64,000 nt of DNA, from the NCBI GenBank assembly GCA_030407085.1, contig CM059586.1:15208001-15272000 (forward strand), in the 5' to 3' direction. Both the position numbers and the translations under genes were made by a program. The notes under the pieces are model-generated. The model was not told the DNA's origin and did not search any database. It was given only the letters and a program-made list of their open reading frames with translations. Of the stretch, positions 34,654 through 46,480 are shown piece by piece; position 1 is the first letter of the stretch, and each line of letters opens with the position of its first letter. The DNA comes from Trichopria drosophilae (lineage: Eukaryota > Arthropoda > Insecta > Hymenoptera > Diapriidae).

Positions 34654-35389
34654 TTGCACTATACAATAATCCGTCGGGAAAAGTCTCGATTTTTCAAAAA
34701 AGTAAACAGTTTAATTTTGAGTAATTTATTATGAGCAACCTATATTTTTTTAATAAAATCTGCTTTCCAGCAGTTACTTTATAAAAGTTATATATAATGT
34801 ACTATAGGATTTGAGACTTTATGAATTTGCCAGTTTTATAGATTAAATCTTTGTCGGTATCAAATACTTCAACGGAATTGGACTGCTTTTGAGTCCTTCA
34901 GAATATCAGGAAAGATCATAACAGTTTTCGAATTTGTATAATTTATTTTCCGGGGGAATGATATACGCAAAAAAACTGGTGGACCGGATCCGGAGTATGG
35001 GATTGAAGAGCAACATATCTTGCATGAAACTTATTTTCTGATTATAAAGGGCTCTAAAATTTACAGATATCTACCTATGTCCATTAGTAAAAAATTAAAG
35101 AATTGGTGTAAAAACAGAAAAAAGGGATATTCAATTATTTTAACATTCTCTACGCCTTATTTACAAACAGCGAAGATTATTTTTATGAACAATGAAAAAT
35201 AAAAAATACCAATGTCATTATTTCTATATCCAGTCTAAGTTTCGTACGATGCAAAATACGGAACACGTTGATGGACACCGAAACAATAAACTTCCAAATT
35301 CGAGTTGGCTCCAATTTTCTATTTTTACGCCCATTCTTTTTTGCTCATTCGCACATCGAAGCAATGTGACGAGTGACTAGATAGCACGT

Positions 35390-36130
35390 CGACGTATACG
35401 TGGCTGTTAGCAGCTCTGGCGTATAATAAGGTGGCGAAGTCTTTCCCATCCGCTGGTGGGATGCGGGGGTGGATGGCTGCTGCGGTGGAAAGACGACGGA
35501 AAGCTACGTTGGAAACAGCCACAACAGTCGATGGAGTGCGGTGCGAGTTCTGTGGCCGTCACGTCAGAGTGACGGGAGATCTCCCTCTCCCTCTATTTTA
35601 ACGTCACTCTCGCGTTCCACTTCCATTGCGCCCGCGAATTCTCTCTCCCTTTCCCACTAACTCCATCTGTTGGTCTCTCTTTCGTTATATTCCACCTAGT
35701 GTTTATTCTCATTCTCCATCTTTCTCTTTTCTTAACACATCTTGCTTCCTTTGACTTTCCTCTCACTTGCAAGCTCCCGTCGGTAGCTTTTCGAGCCCCC
35801 TTCCCTGTGCCCCTCGTCTACTAGTAGTCGAGGAATTCGAGTTGCTATAAATCTCCCTTGACGGGCTCGATGCCGGGTCCGGGCTCGTCGAAGGGTTCGG
35901 GGTGAACACGCTCTTGTAGCACCCCCTGCCGCCCAACTCTCGCCCTTCGGACGAACTCGAGGAATTGTAATAGTTTTGCACGCAAGGTTAACGTGGTGTG
36001 CGCCTTTCAGCTGGCACGAAAACTGACAAAGAAAAGAGGAATAATTGAAATAGGGGAAAACGTGGTAGAGTTTTTTACCCGGAGAGGTCATGCGACGCAC
36101 GGTGGTGTGACGTGAAATTTCAACGCCTCG
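35390..36130 (-). other. CpG-rich island with candidate minus-strand exon
   Basis: This is the most GC-rich block in the middle of the window. On the minus strand a good acceptor (TCTTTTCTTTGTCAG) ends at 36023, and a donor CAA|GTGAGAGG follows exon base 35767. The 256-bp interval is open in one frame (arginine-rich) and nearly open in a second (serine/proline-rich, SVFTPNPSTSPDPASSPS). Between 35575 and 35770 the minus strand is purine-rich with repeated GAGA/GAGAG words, as is common near insect promoters. I cannot choose a frame, and the block could be a promoter with a noncoding exon. Confidence 0.35.
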
Positions 36131-37023
36131 CTCAACTTTGTTTAGAACGCGGACGTGGGCCGCAGCTGATAGCTTGTTTTGAAAAATGCGAAAGTGTAAA
36201 TTAATTGCTCACTGTGGTCCAGATGACTCTATTCTGAGAGTGAACCTATTTTCCACACATCAGGTTACATTATAAAACCGACATCGGAGCCCTGGGATTT
36301 CACATATTAGATAATACCCAAGGCTATTGAGAAATAATATTAAACCAGGATCGATTGTACACCCAATTTCTTTTCATCCGGTAGCATTGCGATTTAAAAA
36401 TTGACCATGGTTCTGTACACATTTTTGCAGTTTATGGCGCTACCAGTAGAACTAAATATAAGTTTCTTCATTTGACGACACTGCAAATATACTGGAACAT
36501 ATTGAATATGTTGACAATCTCAACACCAGTGTAATCCAATGTAGCTGTTGCATCACAAGACGAATAATTATACATTTCATTTAACTGGTTGAATCATGAA
36601 CTATAGACATTTCTATAGAAGCCTAATTTTCTAATTGTTTGCACCTGAAAGAAAATAATCATTGTGGTTGAGAATACCTAAATATTTATGGAATTATAAA
36701 ATAAACGTACAACCTATATTCCAGAACCAATTGAGGAACTGGATGAAATAACTCAGCCGACAGCCAACTATTTTGAATAATGATCGTATTGTTTGGGAGG
36801 TTAGATTTCTCCATGACCATTAGGATGCAGAATCCTTCGCCTCATATCATTTCGCTTCATTTAATTGTCACTTATTGCATCCAGAGTCGATGCCTAAAGA
36901 ACATTCAGCCATGCAAAATAAAACTATGAAAGTACATACGCACTGCATTAACGTATATACATTGCAAATTTGTGTACAATAGTCATTCGAAATCCCTGCT
37001 TCTCCGTATAAACGTATGGTTCT

Positions 37024-37152
37024 TTAGTTCTTTTCAGAACTCGTGCACGGCGAATGAATAACGTCCGAAGGTTTATCAATCAAGTCCAGTGACAGGCTGA
37101 GATTCGGCAGCAGCTTCCCAGTTGAAGAAGAAGCTCGAGGGTTGCGACCCAT
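37024..37152 (-). CDS. Candidate 42-codon ORF or exon, function unknown
   Basis: The minus strand shows an acceptor GTGGCTGTTTGCAG, then GTCAGAATGGGTCGCAACCC. The ATG opens a 42-codon frame MGRNPRASSSTGKLLPNLSL then SLDLIDKPSDVIHSPCTSSE and KN-stop. G/C-ending codons are frequent (CTG CTG CCG, CTC AGC CTG, CTG GAC TTG) although the flanks are AT-rich, which favours coding. It is serine-rich with no recognised domain. It may be an exon of a longer gene with a stop in its last codons, or a small protein. Confidence 0.35.
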   Translation of the reverse strand: MGRNPRASSSTGKLLPNLSLSLDLIDKPSDVIHSPCTSSEKN

Positions 37153-38320
37153 TCTGACCTGCAAACAGCCACACGCTTCCTATTCGCCATCATTATTTTT
37201 CCCTGAGGCTTTCATGAAATCGACTCTCTTCTTATCGTTGACACGAATGATAAGACTATATTCTCTTCGATGGTCCAACACTAACTATTGTGAGCTTATG
37301 TAATTAACATTCGAGATGACCTTTGTATTTATGATATTGCCAACAACATTTTCAACTAGCGAAAGATAAAGAACGCATCGGAAAAAAAGACGGTGTCAAG
37401 ATAAAACTATCATCTTTCATCAGATCTTTCCGGCAAAAGAAATTGTTTTTCGTAAATAAATAGAAAACAATTAATTGCGGATAATAATTAATTTCAACTT
37501 TAGAAGTAAATATATGATATCATCTAATTTTTATTAACATTCATAGACCGATATTTAATACATATGATTTACTCTTAGCGCATTTAAAAAGTTACAATCT
37601 TGAAAAAAATGATTTATTCACTACAAAAATATCTCATTTTGAAATATTTTATCATTATTTTCTGAGCTTTTTAATTGTTTTACGTCATCAGTTGTGACTA
37701 AGTTTGTATGTCACAACATAAATTAGATTATACATTGATGAGAAATCTGGCAACACCGAACAGTCCCGTTGATACTGGCATTATTTTTTTATTTTCAAGG
37801 TAATATCTATAAATTTGGTAAAATATAAATGACAAATACTAAAGGAAAGGTTCGGGCTGTCTTAGAAAGAAAAATCTATAATATACTTCACTAAACTTCA
37901 CAAAAACAAGGACAAATACAGAATCCATTGTGGGTGTGTTTACGTTTTGGCACATTTATTCAATACAATAGTTACAAAATAGACAAATATTACAGTATAG
38001 GTTTGGTATACGGTCAACTGTATTTATTATACATATTACGTGTAAGTATAATCCATATGATGACATGTCCGTAATGCATCGTTTTAATATAGTTATGTAT
38101 ATCTTAAAAATGTCCCGTTGAATAACAGATGAATCTACAGGCAAAGTAATAATGTTACTGTAAAAGTATTAAATATTTATAATTACATTCGATCGCGACT
38201 TCGAAGTTTTATAATAGACGAGGGTGGCCCTTGCTATGTAAACATTTATGGTACTCTAGGTTACATCGTTAATACATGCACCTCGTGGGCTCCTCGAGAA
38301 GACCGCGCCGTCGAAAAGTT

Positions 38321-39364
38321 ACACTCAGAAAAGCGTCTTTTATCAGTTACAATCCCGTGTTTTTTAAAAATATTTATACCCCGTAAAATAAATATTGTAA
38401 TTACTGGAATCCGATATTTTATTCATAAAAATCTTCGTCTTTTAGCATTTACTTATTATCGAGTAAAAGATATTCTATTAAATTCTCATGTTTCAAAAGA
38501 ATATTTTCTTATGTCTAAAAGAATACGTATTTTAGCCTTTTTAAAATACTAGTTTCTTATAGGTTATAATCCTGCAAATGTATAGAATATTATGTAATAA
38601 ATAAAACTGGGAATCAATACAAACTTTTGTATACAAAAAGTTCACTGTTGCAATGTCTCCTTTTGATACACATCATCAGAATATTCGAAAATCGGTTATT
38701 CCTCATTACCAGCATAATTTATCAAACATAAAGTGTAAATTAAAAATTGTTGGAAGTTTGATCCAAATTTAAGTTTTGAAAATGAATGTACACCATATCT
38801 ACAGAAATAATTTCCATAATTTTACAATAATTACGAACAGTTATTAGATGTTGACTGAAATTATGAATCAGGTGTTTATAGGTTAGAAACGGGTTATTTT
38901 TTTTCTATTAGTATTTTCACGGGCGGAATTGCCTTTTTACACAATTGTTTACACAATATTATTCTCAAATTTTGCAAGACCTTCAAGTCGTCTTCCTTCG
39001 CGGAGCCATTACTTTACATTTGTCAAGAATGCAGAAATCTATATATTAAATACGAATTCGTAATCCAGTGCGTTACCACATGAGCTACGAAGCCGATATA
39101 TACAATATTTGTTCTAAACTGGTTCATTAACTGAATTATAGCAGGTAATCATTTTTCTTATATCCAAGAATTACGGCGTTATAAGAATACTGGTAAAAAT
39201 ATCTGTCTTTTAACTTCTAAAAAGTATACTTATATCTACGAAGCGTTTTAAAAATCTTTGTCTTTTAACCTGCAAAAGAAATATTTTTGTCCCTATATGT
39301 AAAAGACTGTCTTTTACGGGGTATTACAATTCCAATACCTGGTAAAAGACACTTTTCTTAGTGT
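38321..39364. mobile_element. TIR element, 1044 bp, interrupted by SINE copy 2
   Basis: The left end ACACTCAGAAAAGCGTCTTT and, on the minus strand, the right end ACACTAAGAAAAGTGTCTTT are inverted copies and continue TAYCAG. Further in, CCCCGTAAAA lies on both sides and GTCTTTTA words recur on both arms (about 38440, 39205, 39260, 39310). Without the SINE at 38897-39095 the element is about 0.85 kb. No transposase and no clear target duplication. Confidence 0.75.
38897..39095 (-). mobile_element. tRNA-derived SINE, copy 2, internally deleted
   Basis: On the minus strand the head reads GGCTTCGTAGCTCATGTGGT then AACGCACTGGATTACGA, matching copy 1 at 20655. The body keeps ACAAATGTAAAGTAATGGC against ACAAATGTGAAGTATGGCG in copy 1, and the 3' end keeps GGCAATTCCGCCCG with an A-run (T-run on plus at 38897-38904). 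It is about 200 bp against 367, so the B-box region and part of the body are lost or decayed. Two independent copies at different sites show a genuine dispersed family. Confidence 0.85.
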
Positions 39365-39857
39365 AGATCGTTGACAATACATAAATAATATAGGGATATT
39401 ACTATAATATTATTATTAGTAGTAATTCTTTTTATTATAACAATATTATGTTACATAATTTAATTTCAATTTTTCTGGGTTTCTCTCCAATAAAAAGTCT
39501 AATAAATGCCTAATAGATGGATAGATTTCAACAAGGATCAGACAAAAAAATATATTAGAAAACATATTGCGTTAACAAAACTGTCTAATGTACAAATAAA
39601 TGTTCAACAAAATCTTACATTTTTATCCAGAAAGTGCATAGTTCAATTATTGTAGTATTCTTGTACATTTAACAAGAATATTGTACAATAATCGTCCAAT
39701 AAATGTTTTATTTCTATAAGGCATTTAGAACATGAATTTAATATAAACGATAATCAAGCAAATGTTGTTTTATAAGAAGAAAATAAGTTTTAGTTGACGG
39801 AGAATAATTAGTTTCGCATGAAAAAAATTGAAATACGTAATATTTAACTGTTTTTTC

Positions 39858-40064
39858 ACCCGACCGAGCGTAAAATCGCATTTTATGCCTTCCAAAATAA
39901 CATGGTTGGGATAGGAGATCCTCATCTATAGTAGTTTAAAATTCGAAGCATTAAAGAAAAATATTGTTCGTATTACGGGCAATATCTTTTACACTCGGTA
40001 TAGGCGATCACTAGATACCTACACGCGCCCGTCTTCGGGCGTAAAACTTTATTTTACGCCCCTC
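39858..40064. mobile_element. Possible small element with GGCGTAAAAT ends
   Basis: GAGCGTAAAATCGCATTTTATGCC near 39864 and, on the minus strand, GGGGCGTAAAATAAAGTTTTACGCC near 40062 are similar, so the ends are inverted. The right end is itself a perfect hairpin, GGGCGTAAAA / TTTTACGCCC at 40037-40061 with a 5-base loop. No target duplication identified. Confidence 0.45.
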
Positions 40065-40674
40065 ATAAGAAAAGTACTATTATAAAAAAAAAAACTTTTT
40101 TTTTCTTTCGGATGAGAAAGAAAATTTGTGTGTTCATGAAAGACCGCAATCATTTGTATGTATTCTCACTTGTTACATTCAATACATGTAATTCTCAGGA
40201 AGGTCATGCCTGCCTTTTGAAATAAAATATAAAGATAAAAATAAAGGAAACCGAGTTTTCATAAAATTGTTATTTTGGTACAAGGGTGTAAAATGGAGCC
40301 TCGATCAGAGAACGCGAGGGATAGCTCGAGGTTCATGAGAGCGAAAATTCCACGTCTGAGATTCAAACATTATTTTTTGAAGCAGTAAGCCCCCTTAACT
40401 TTCTTCGACCTTGCAATGTAGCACGTGGAAATGTCTACAACGAATGTTCCAAAGACAAAACAAGTAAGTTTAACAACTTAAATTAACGAACACAAATTAA
40501 CTTTTAAAATCAATGGAAGTGTGAAGAAAAATGCTAGATTATGTATTTATTGTTGTAATTGTAATGAGATGCATAACGAAAAAATATCTTAAGCAGTACA
40601 ATCTAAGAAACAGTACTATAATAGAGACGGCCTAAGTCATATTATCCACAAAGACATAAAATATTAGGCTTTAA

Positions 40675-41976
40675 CCCGTTTCGTCCTGAAATGCCGTAAA
40701 TTTTGACTTTTTTCATCTGGTGCTTTCTTAGAGAAAAAAAATCACTCAACCGTTTTGATATAACATACCTATTGTATTTTTTCTCGAACTTTCTAAATAC
40801 GGTTTCAGATTGACCATAGTTGCCGCCATTTTTTTACTATGGCGGTTTAAACATACAAAAATTGTGAATTTTGAAAAAATTTCTTCAAATAATCGTATTT
40901 TTGAAGAGGAAACCGTGTTCGATACAAAATAAGTCTTTGTATCCGGTGGAGTAATTAGTTACATCCAAAAAAATAGGATGGTTATTAATTCTCTATTCAA
41001 AATGGCGGCTTCAAAATGGCGGTTCTCTGTCAAAATTTTGTTGAAAAATTTCAAAAAGATCTAACTCAAAAGCTACGAGCTTTTTAAAAAAAATGTTAAG
41101 AATGAAAAGTTCTTAGAATTCATTGAGAAATATAGTGGAATTTTTTCAGATTTTTTAAATAAAGTTTTGAGAAATTTTAAAAAAAATTTTTTTAAAAATT
41201 GTAATTTATTTACGAAAAATTCTGAACAAAATTTAGTGCATTCTCTGATAAATTCTAAGAATTTTTTGTTCTTTGCAATTCTTTCCAAAAGTTGATAGTT
41301 TTCGAGGAAATGAATTTCAAATATTATAGTTTAAGATTTTTCTTTCTCGAAAACTATCAACTTTTGGGAAAAAATGCATAGAATAAAAAACTCTTAGAAT
41401 TCATGAGAGAATGCACTAAATTTTGTTCAGAATTTTTCGAAAAAAGAATTACAATTTTGAAAAGAATTTTGAAAAAAATTTTTCAAAAATTCATTTAAAA
41501 AATCTGACAAAAATCCACTATATTTCTCGGCGAATTCTAAGAATTTTTTATTCTTAGCATTTTTTAAAAGAAGCTCATAACTGTTCAGTTAGAGCAACCA
41601 GAAATTTTTCAACAAAATGTTCACTGAGAACCGCCATTTTGAAGCCATCATTTTGAATGGTACATTAATAACCATCCTATCGTTTAGTATAACTATTTAC
41701 TCCACCAGATACGGAGATTCAGCTTGATTCGAACACGGTTTCCTGTTCAAAAATGCGATAATTTTAACAAATTTTTTAAAAATTCACAATTTTTTTATGT
41801 TTAAACCGCCATAGTAAAAAAATGGCGGCAGATATGGTCAATCTGAAACCGGATTTAGAAAGTTTGAGAAAAAATACAATAGATATGGTTATATCAAAAC
41901 GATTGAGTGACTTTCTCCATGAGAAAGCACCTGATGAAAAGAAGTCAAAATTTATGGCAATTCAGGACGAAACGGG
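40675..41976. mobile_element. TTAA-flanked near-total palindrome, 1302 bp
   Basis: TTAA (40671-40674) then CCCGTTTCGTCCTGAAATGCC on the left, and GGCAATTCAGGACGAAACGGG then TTAA (41977-41980) on the right. The arms run 40675-41306 (632 bp) and 41346-41976 (631 bp) around a loop of only 39 bp, so almost the whole element is one inverted repeat. The arms have diverged visibly from each other but kept the same length. Terminal TTAA|CCC suggests a piggyBac-type target preference. There is no transposase. The inner arm halves share wording with the 6.7, 23.3 and 28.5 kb elements (TCTTAGAATTCAT, GAAAACTATCAACTTT). Confidence 0.9.
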
Positions 41977-42235
41977 TTAAAAAATAGATTTTAATCGTTG
42001 AACAAAGCTGAAATTATTTGTGTTTGTAAACAACGATGCTTTCCTTAGGTGTACTATAATATGCTTCATTTCTCTACATGTGACATGCTGACAACTTTAT
42101 CTACCTTGGTTTGACCATTATTTAATATAAATTACTAAATTCTTAAAACAATAACATTTATTGTTATGCAGCAAATTAATTACTGATAGATATTAACTAG
42201 GGAGGAGCAAAACAACGCAAATTAGTATATTACTC

Positions 42236-42350
42236 AACGAGGGAGGTACAATAAAGAATGTCTCAGACTGCGTGTAATTTTTACCCGAGGTGAAGCCGAG
42301 GGTGAAAAAAAATGTAGTCTGAGGCATTCTTTTTTACTTCCCGAGGGAAG
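42236..42350. repeat. Hairpin element with CCGAGGTGAAGCCGAGG loop
   Basis: Left CGAGGGAGGTACAATAAAGA then ATGTCTCAGACTGCG; on the minus strand from the right, CCCTCGGGAAGTAAAAAAGA then ATGCCTCAGACTACA. The arms are about 50 bp and the loop only a few bases at the GTGAAGCC centre. The composition (GAGG repeats) differs from its flanks. A small foldback. Confidence 0.7.
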
Positions 42351-42995
42351 TATACGATTTTTCTTCATGACAGGGCGGAAAGTTGCTGCTTTCGTCCCAG
42401 TGTGATGAAAAAGCAAATTACAGATAGGGTCACTCGTTTCCCAGTCTTTTTGTTATGATTCTATTCGGAAACATGATATTTTATATCACAATCAAAAAAT
42501 ACTTCCATCGATTGTTCCACAACAAAATACGAAAGAATAACATCGTAATTTTGTAAAGAATTCGAATAGACAGCGGACACTATCTTTGAAGCGGGCGAGG
42601 TCGACGTCATCTTCAATGAAGCAGGATAGCCGCATTTCCGATCTGGCCAATGTCAGTTACACAGTTATCCTAGAATAATCCTCTCGAGGGAACGTCGGGT
42701 GGCATCCTTTCGTGCTTCACATTGCTTCACGCGATGTGACGTGCCTGCTCTTATGATAAGGCGACCGTTAACGTTAAAGCCTATGTACCCAAAACTTTAA
42801 TATCCTATCAAATTCCGTTTTTCCGCCTTCTATCAAATAAACGTTACGGAAAATCCAGCGAAGCGGAAATTCTCGCTACCCCAATTTGATTACAAATGGT
42901 GGCTACTTTCGTGTTGAACTTATAATATTAAAATGTGAGTATTATCGACATTTCCAGGATTTATAGATCTTAGTAATGATCACTTTTATAAACAT

Positions 42996-43329
42996 CCCGG
43001 GAAAAAATGGATTGTATATAATTATATACAATTTTTGATACAATTAGATCCAATTATATATAATTATATATAATTATATATGGATTTTGGCCGTATATAA
43101 TTATATACAAAGCCGTCAATTATATACAATTATATATGCTAATATATAATTATATATGTTTATATACGATTATATATAATTATATATAATAATATATAAT
43201 TGGATCTAATTGTATCAAAAATTATATATAATTATATATAATCGTATATAATCATATATAATTATATATTATTATATATAATTGCATCTAAATTTATATA
43301 TAATTATATATAATCCATTTTTTCCCGGG
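42996..43329. repeat. CCCGGG-bounded element filled with TATATAATTA repeats
   Basis: The ends are CCCGGGAAAAAATGGATT (42996) and AATCCATTTTTTCCCGGG (ending 43329), exact complements over 18 bp. Between them almost everything is the self-complementary 10-mer TATATAATTA and near variants, with one GGCCG in the middle of the left half. The 334-bp block can fold on itself in many registers. It is either a MITE whose inside has been expanded or a simple-repeat hairpin. Confidence 0.8.
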
Positions 43330-44469
43330 ATATAACGTTTTTTCAACGGAATAGAATAGTTTCACTATCTAAACAAAAGGATCTGGAATAACTAGTTTTT
43401 TAGTTGATTTGATTATTTGAATTGTAGGCTTAGCTACCTAATTTGTCGAGATCACTGGTTAGACGGTGAAATTAACTAAAAACGGTGGCTGTGTCTTTAG
43501 TAGTTCCAACTAATTCATTTTTCCGCGTGTAGATAGAATCAACTGTACTGGATGAAATTAAAATTAATTAAATAATTTTTTAATAAAATTAAAAAAAAAC
43601 TTTTTATATAAATAAAAATTTAATATAAGAAAACTAAAAGTTAAAAGAACCATTGAATAGAAAATACATTAAATAATAAAGGATAACCTTTATAGCTATC
43701 TCAAGCATTTTACAAAGGCAGATTATTATTTTAAGTGATAACACAATTCAACTATAAGTATAGTAAATACAACTTTTTTCATACGCGATATTTTGTTGCC
43801 ACTTCTCGAAAATCTTAAATTTCAACATGGGTCGAGTGGGGGCTCATTTGAAAGATCTTTTTAAGGCGAATACAAAACACTATACATAGATGGCGCTGCG
43901 TTCACTTTTCGAGGAATCGATTATTAAAATGTTTAATTTAATAATTTTGGAAAAAATGAAGATTCCTAAGCACTTTTGACACAAGTTTTCAACAAAGTTA
44001 TATTGTACCGGAGGAGACAACCCCCTATACTGACAGACTTCCTATATGAATAACAACCTGAATTAAATAAAATTAAATACTACCACAGCAATGTAAAGGT
44101 TCTGTGAGATAAAAATTAGTATCTTGTAAAAAAAAATTATTGCACGTCCAACAATTCAACACATAAGCAGTATGTGCCTTTAAATATACACGTAGTTAAT
44201 CGATCCTAGTCTAACCCAATCTAACCTATTGAAATTAGTGAAAAAAGAAAGATACAAAAATAATTAATATTGAATTCTAATTAATGTATTATAGATAAAG
44301 TATATTAAATTAAATTTGTTGGTGAAAAAATGTGTTATTTATTATTTTTCATATTTTTTTTATATATATACACAATGTGTTACAAAATTGTACAGAGTGT
44401 GTAGTGTCAATTAAAAATATATTTTAGTTTTTTTTTATGAGGACGAGCATGGCCGTCGAAACGTTAAGG

Positions 44470-44830
44470 GAGTTCTAAAGTTTCCTAACCAAAGGTCTGG
44501 ACGAAGTATTGAATTCGGTCAATTCGAAAAAAAAAATTATCCTATAGTTTTTCATAAAATGTCCACGATCTAGTTGAAGATCTCAAAAAATTTCCAAGAT
44601 CTTATATGTAAGTACATCTCATCTTTTTTTCGTCGATATCTCAAGAACGCTAAGACCGATTTTAAAGTTCAACCTCTGAGTTTTGCACGACATAACTTAG
44701 AGCCGATTAGTTTTTGAAATCAACCCATACCTAGATTGTGGGGAGGTGGAACAAAAAAAGCTGAAAAAACATGTTCTTTGCGTTTCTTATTACAATATAA
44801 ATCACACAAAAATTGTTTCCAACAAAAAAG
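44470..44830 (+). repeat. Dispersed repeat, inverted partner of 56270-56735
   Basis: Blocks GGTCTGGACGAAGTATTGAA, CGGTCAATTCG, GTTTTTCATAAAATGTC, GATATCTC, GATTAGTTTTTG, ATTGTGGGGAGGT, AACAAAAAAAG and AAAAAACATGTT appear in the same order on the minus strand of 56270-56735. This copy is more eroded and has no GGAC run. Confidence 0.7.
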
Positions 44831-45904
44831 ATAGAGTGTAACATTCTCTATGAAAAAGGACGTATAAAAGGTCATATTCTATAATTAGACTGTCATTTCC
44901 AATAAAACAAGTCTTCCTATTTAATTTGAAGATTAACAAAAAAATAAACGAAAAATTAATATTAATAATAATACTCGTTATGTTGTATAATAATGCTCCG
45001 GCTGACGTGTGCTGTAGAGATTGTAGTTTTGAAACTGATTATTTTCATTTTTTTTCTATAGTCAATTAAATAGTCTGGGTCAACCAAACCCTGCCCAATC
45101 GATGAGCCCATGAGCCAAAGGCTGCAGGGTCGAAGACTCTAGATTTATGATGAAATTGACTTGTGATGAATGCATACTTGTGTTGAAAATTGATGTATTC
45201 AATAGACTAGTAGTAACTTTAATAAATATAACTTCTACCCGACTAATTAAAAGTTTTATTTATTAATGACACTACCATTCAATTTATGTCATTTAGACTA
45301 CCTTAAATAGCTGAATGAACCAATATTTTTCACAATTATTTTAAATACTAGGTTTCATCATTTTTATATTTCTTCAGTTATTATAAAGTTAATGGAACGA
45401 TAAAAAATGGTAAATTATTAGATAATTAACGGTGTTCAAGAATTATTCAGTATTTGAAATAAAGTAATTAATTGCAGTAACTATTTGAAGTTTTAGATGC
45501 GATGCTAGTGTTGGTCGGTGAATATCCAATCGGAAATTATTACAACAATATAAAAGTGTACAACTGTATTTATAATTGTTTTAGTTGAATACATTAATTT
45601 TGTTCCATAAATAAATTGAATTTTTTCAGATTGGTAAATACCTTTGTCCCAAACTTTTGTTCTAAAATATATAAAGTTTTCGTAAAATGTGTTTAAACAC
45701 CATAATTTTCAAATGCTACATTGATGTTAGAATTGCTAAGTTTTTATTTGCTCAATTATACCATCTTTTAAAATAATCAAGTAGCAATTTTACGATTTAA
45801 TTTATCTGGTTCTACTTGTCATATTAATGGATATAATTGGGATGGATCATTCATTCAATATAAAATACAATGACTTGAAAGCAAACCTTAGTCAATATCT
45901 TTGC

Positions 45905-46415
45905 GCTCTTAATTATGAACCATAAATAAACAAATGATGCACGACTGTGACCAGCAAATTACGATGTTTTTGTGATTAAAATTGTAACTTTTTAGCTAAT
46001 TTTCTGATGACAGAAACTCGTCTGCCCTAACAGAAATTAATTCACCGTTTTTTATAATAGTAATGAAAGGTAGGATTGTTTTAAAATTTTTCATAAAAAT
46101 GAAGACCAAAGTGGAAAAATTCGATGCGCCGGGAATTGAACCCGGAACCTTTCGATTGAAGGACGAAAAAATAGCTATAAAAATTGGGTGCGGGTTAAAA
46201 AACAGACAAATCAAACAGCCGATAGGTTAAAAAACCCACAATCGAATGTGTCTATTTTTGTTATGTATCGGTTTTTTCCATTACCGGTTTTACGATTTTT
46301 TATATGCCGGTTTTTCGACCCGCACAAGAAAAATTAAAAGTATGCATCACAAAAACATCGTGATTTACTCGTCAATAACGTACATCTTTTGTTTATTTAT
46401 GAATTCATAGTTACG
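45905..46415. mobile_element. Foldback/TIR element with ~70-bp arms and nested hairpin
   Basis: The left arm (about 45905-45977) contains ATAAATAAACAAATGATG then AAATTACGATGTTTTTGTGAT. The right arm on the minus strand (46415-46344) contains ATAAATAAACAAAAGATG then AAATCACGATGTTTTTGTGAT. Inside it, GTGCGGGTTAAAAAAC at 46188 and GTTTTTCGACCCGCAC-type sequence ending 46325 form a second inverted repeat of 138 bp. A tRNA-like T arm sits at 46126-46152. Transposase absent. Confidence 0.7.
46126..46152 (-). other. tRNA-like T arm (perfect B box), not an intact tRNA
   Basis: On the minus strand GGTTCCGGGTTCAATTCCCG continues GCGCA. CCGGG..CCCGG makes a T stem and GGTTCAATTCC fits the pol III B box exactly. 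Just upstream CCTT..AAGG could be an anticodon stem, but there is no D arm, A box or acceptor stem. It is the 3' half of a tRNA carried by, or captured in, the 45905-46415 element. Confidence 0.65.
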
Positions 46416-46480
46416 ATCATAAAAATATACTTTTTCAATATCGTTACCGAACTAACGATTATCACCTTATTTCTTCTTAG

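Noticed and set aside
45996..46214. Minus-strand ORF containing VPGSIPGA
   Set aside because: VPGSIPGA is the usual false translation of a tRNA T arm (GGTTCCGGGTTCAATTCCCG), so the ORF reflects the tRNA-like fragment.
46126..46225. Intact tRNA gene
   Set aside because: A T arm and B box are present but there is no A box, D arm or acceptor stem pairing, so it is only a 3' half.
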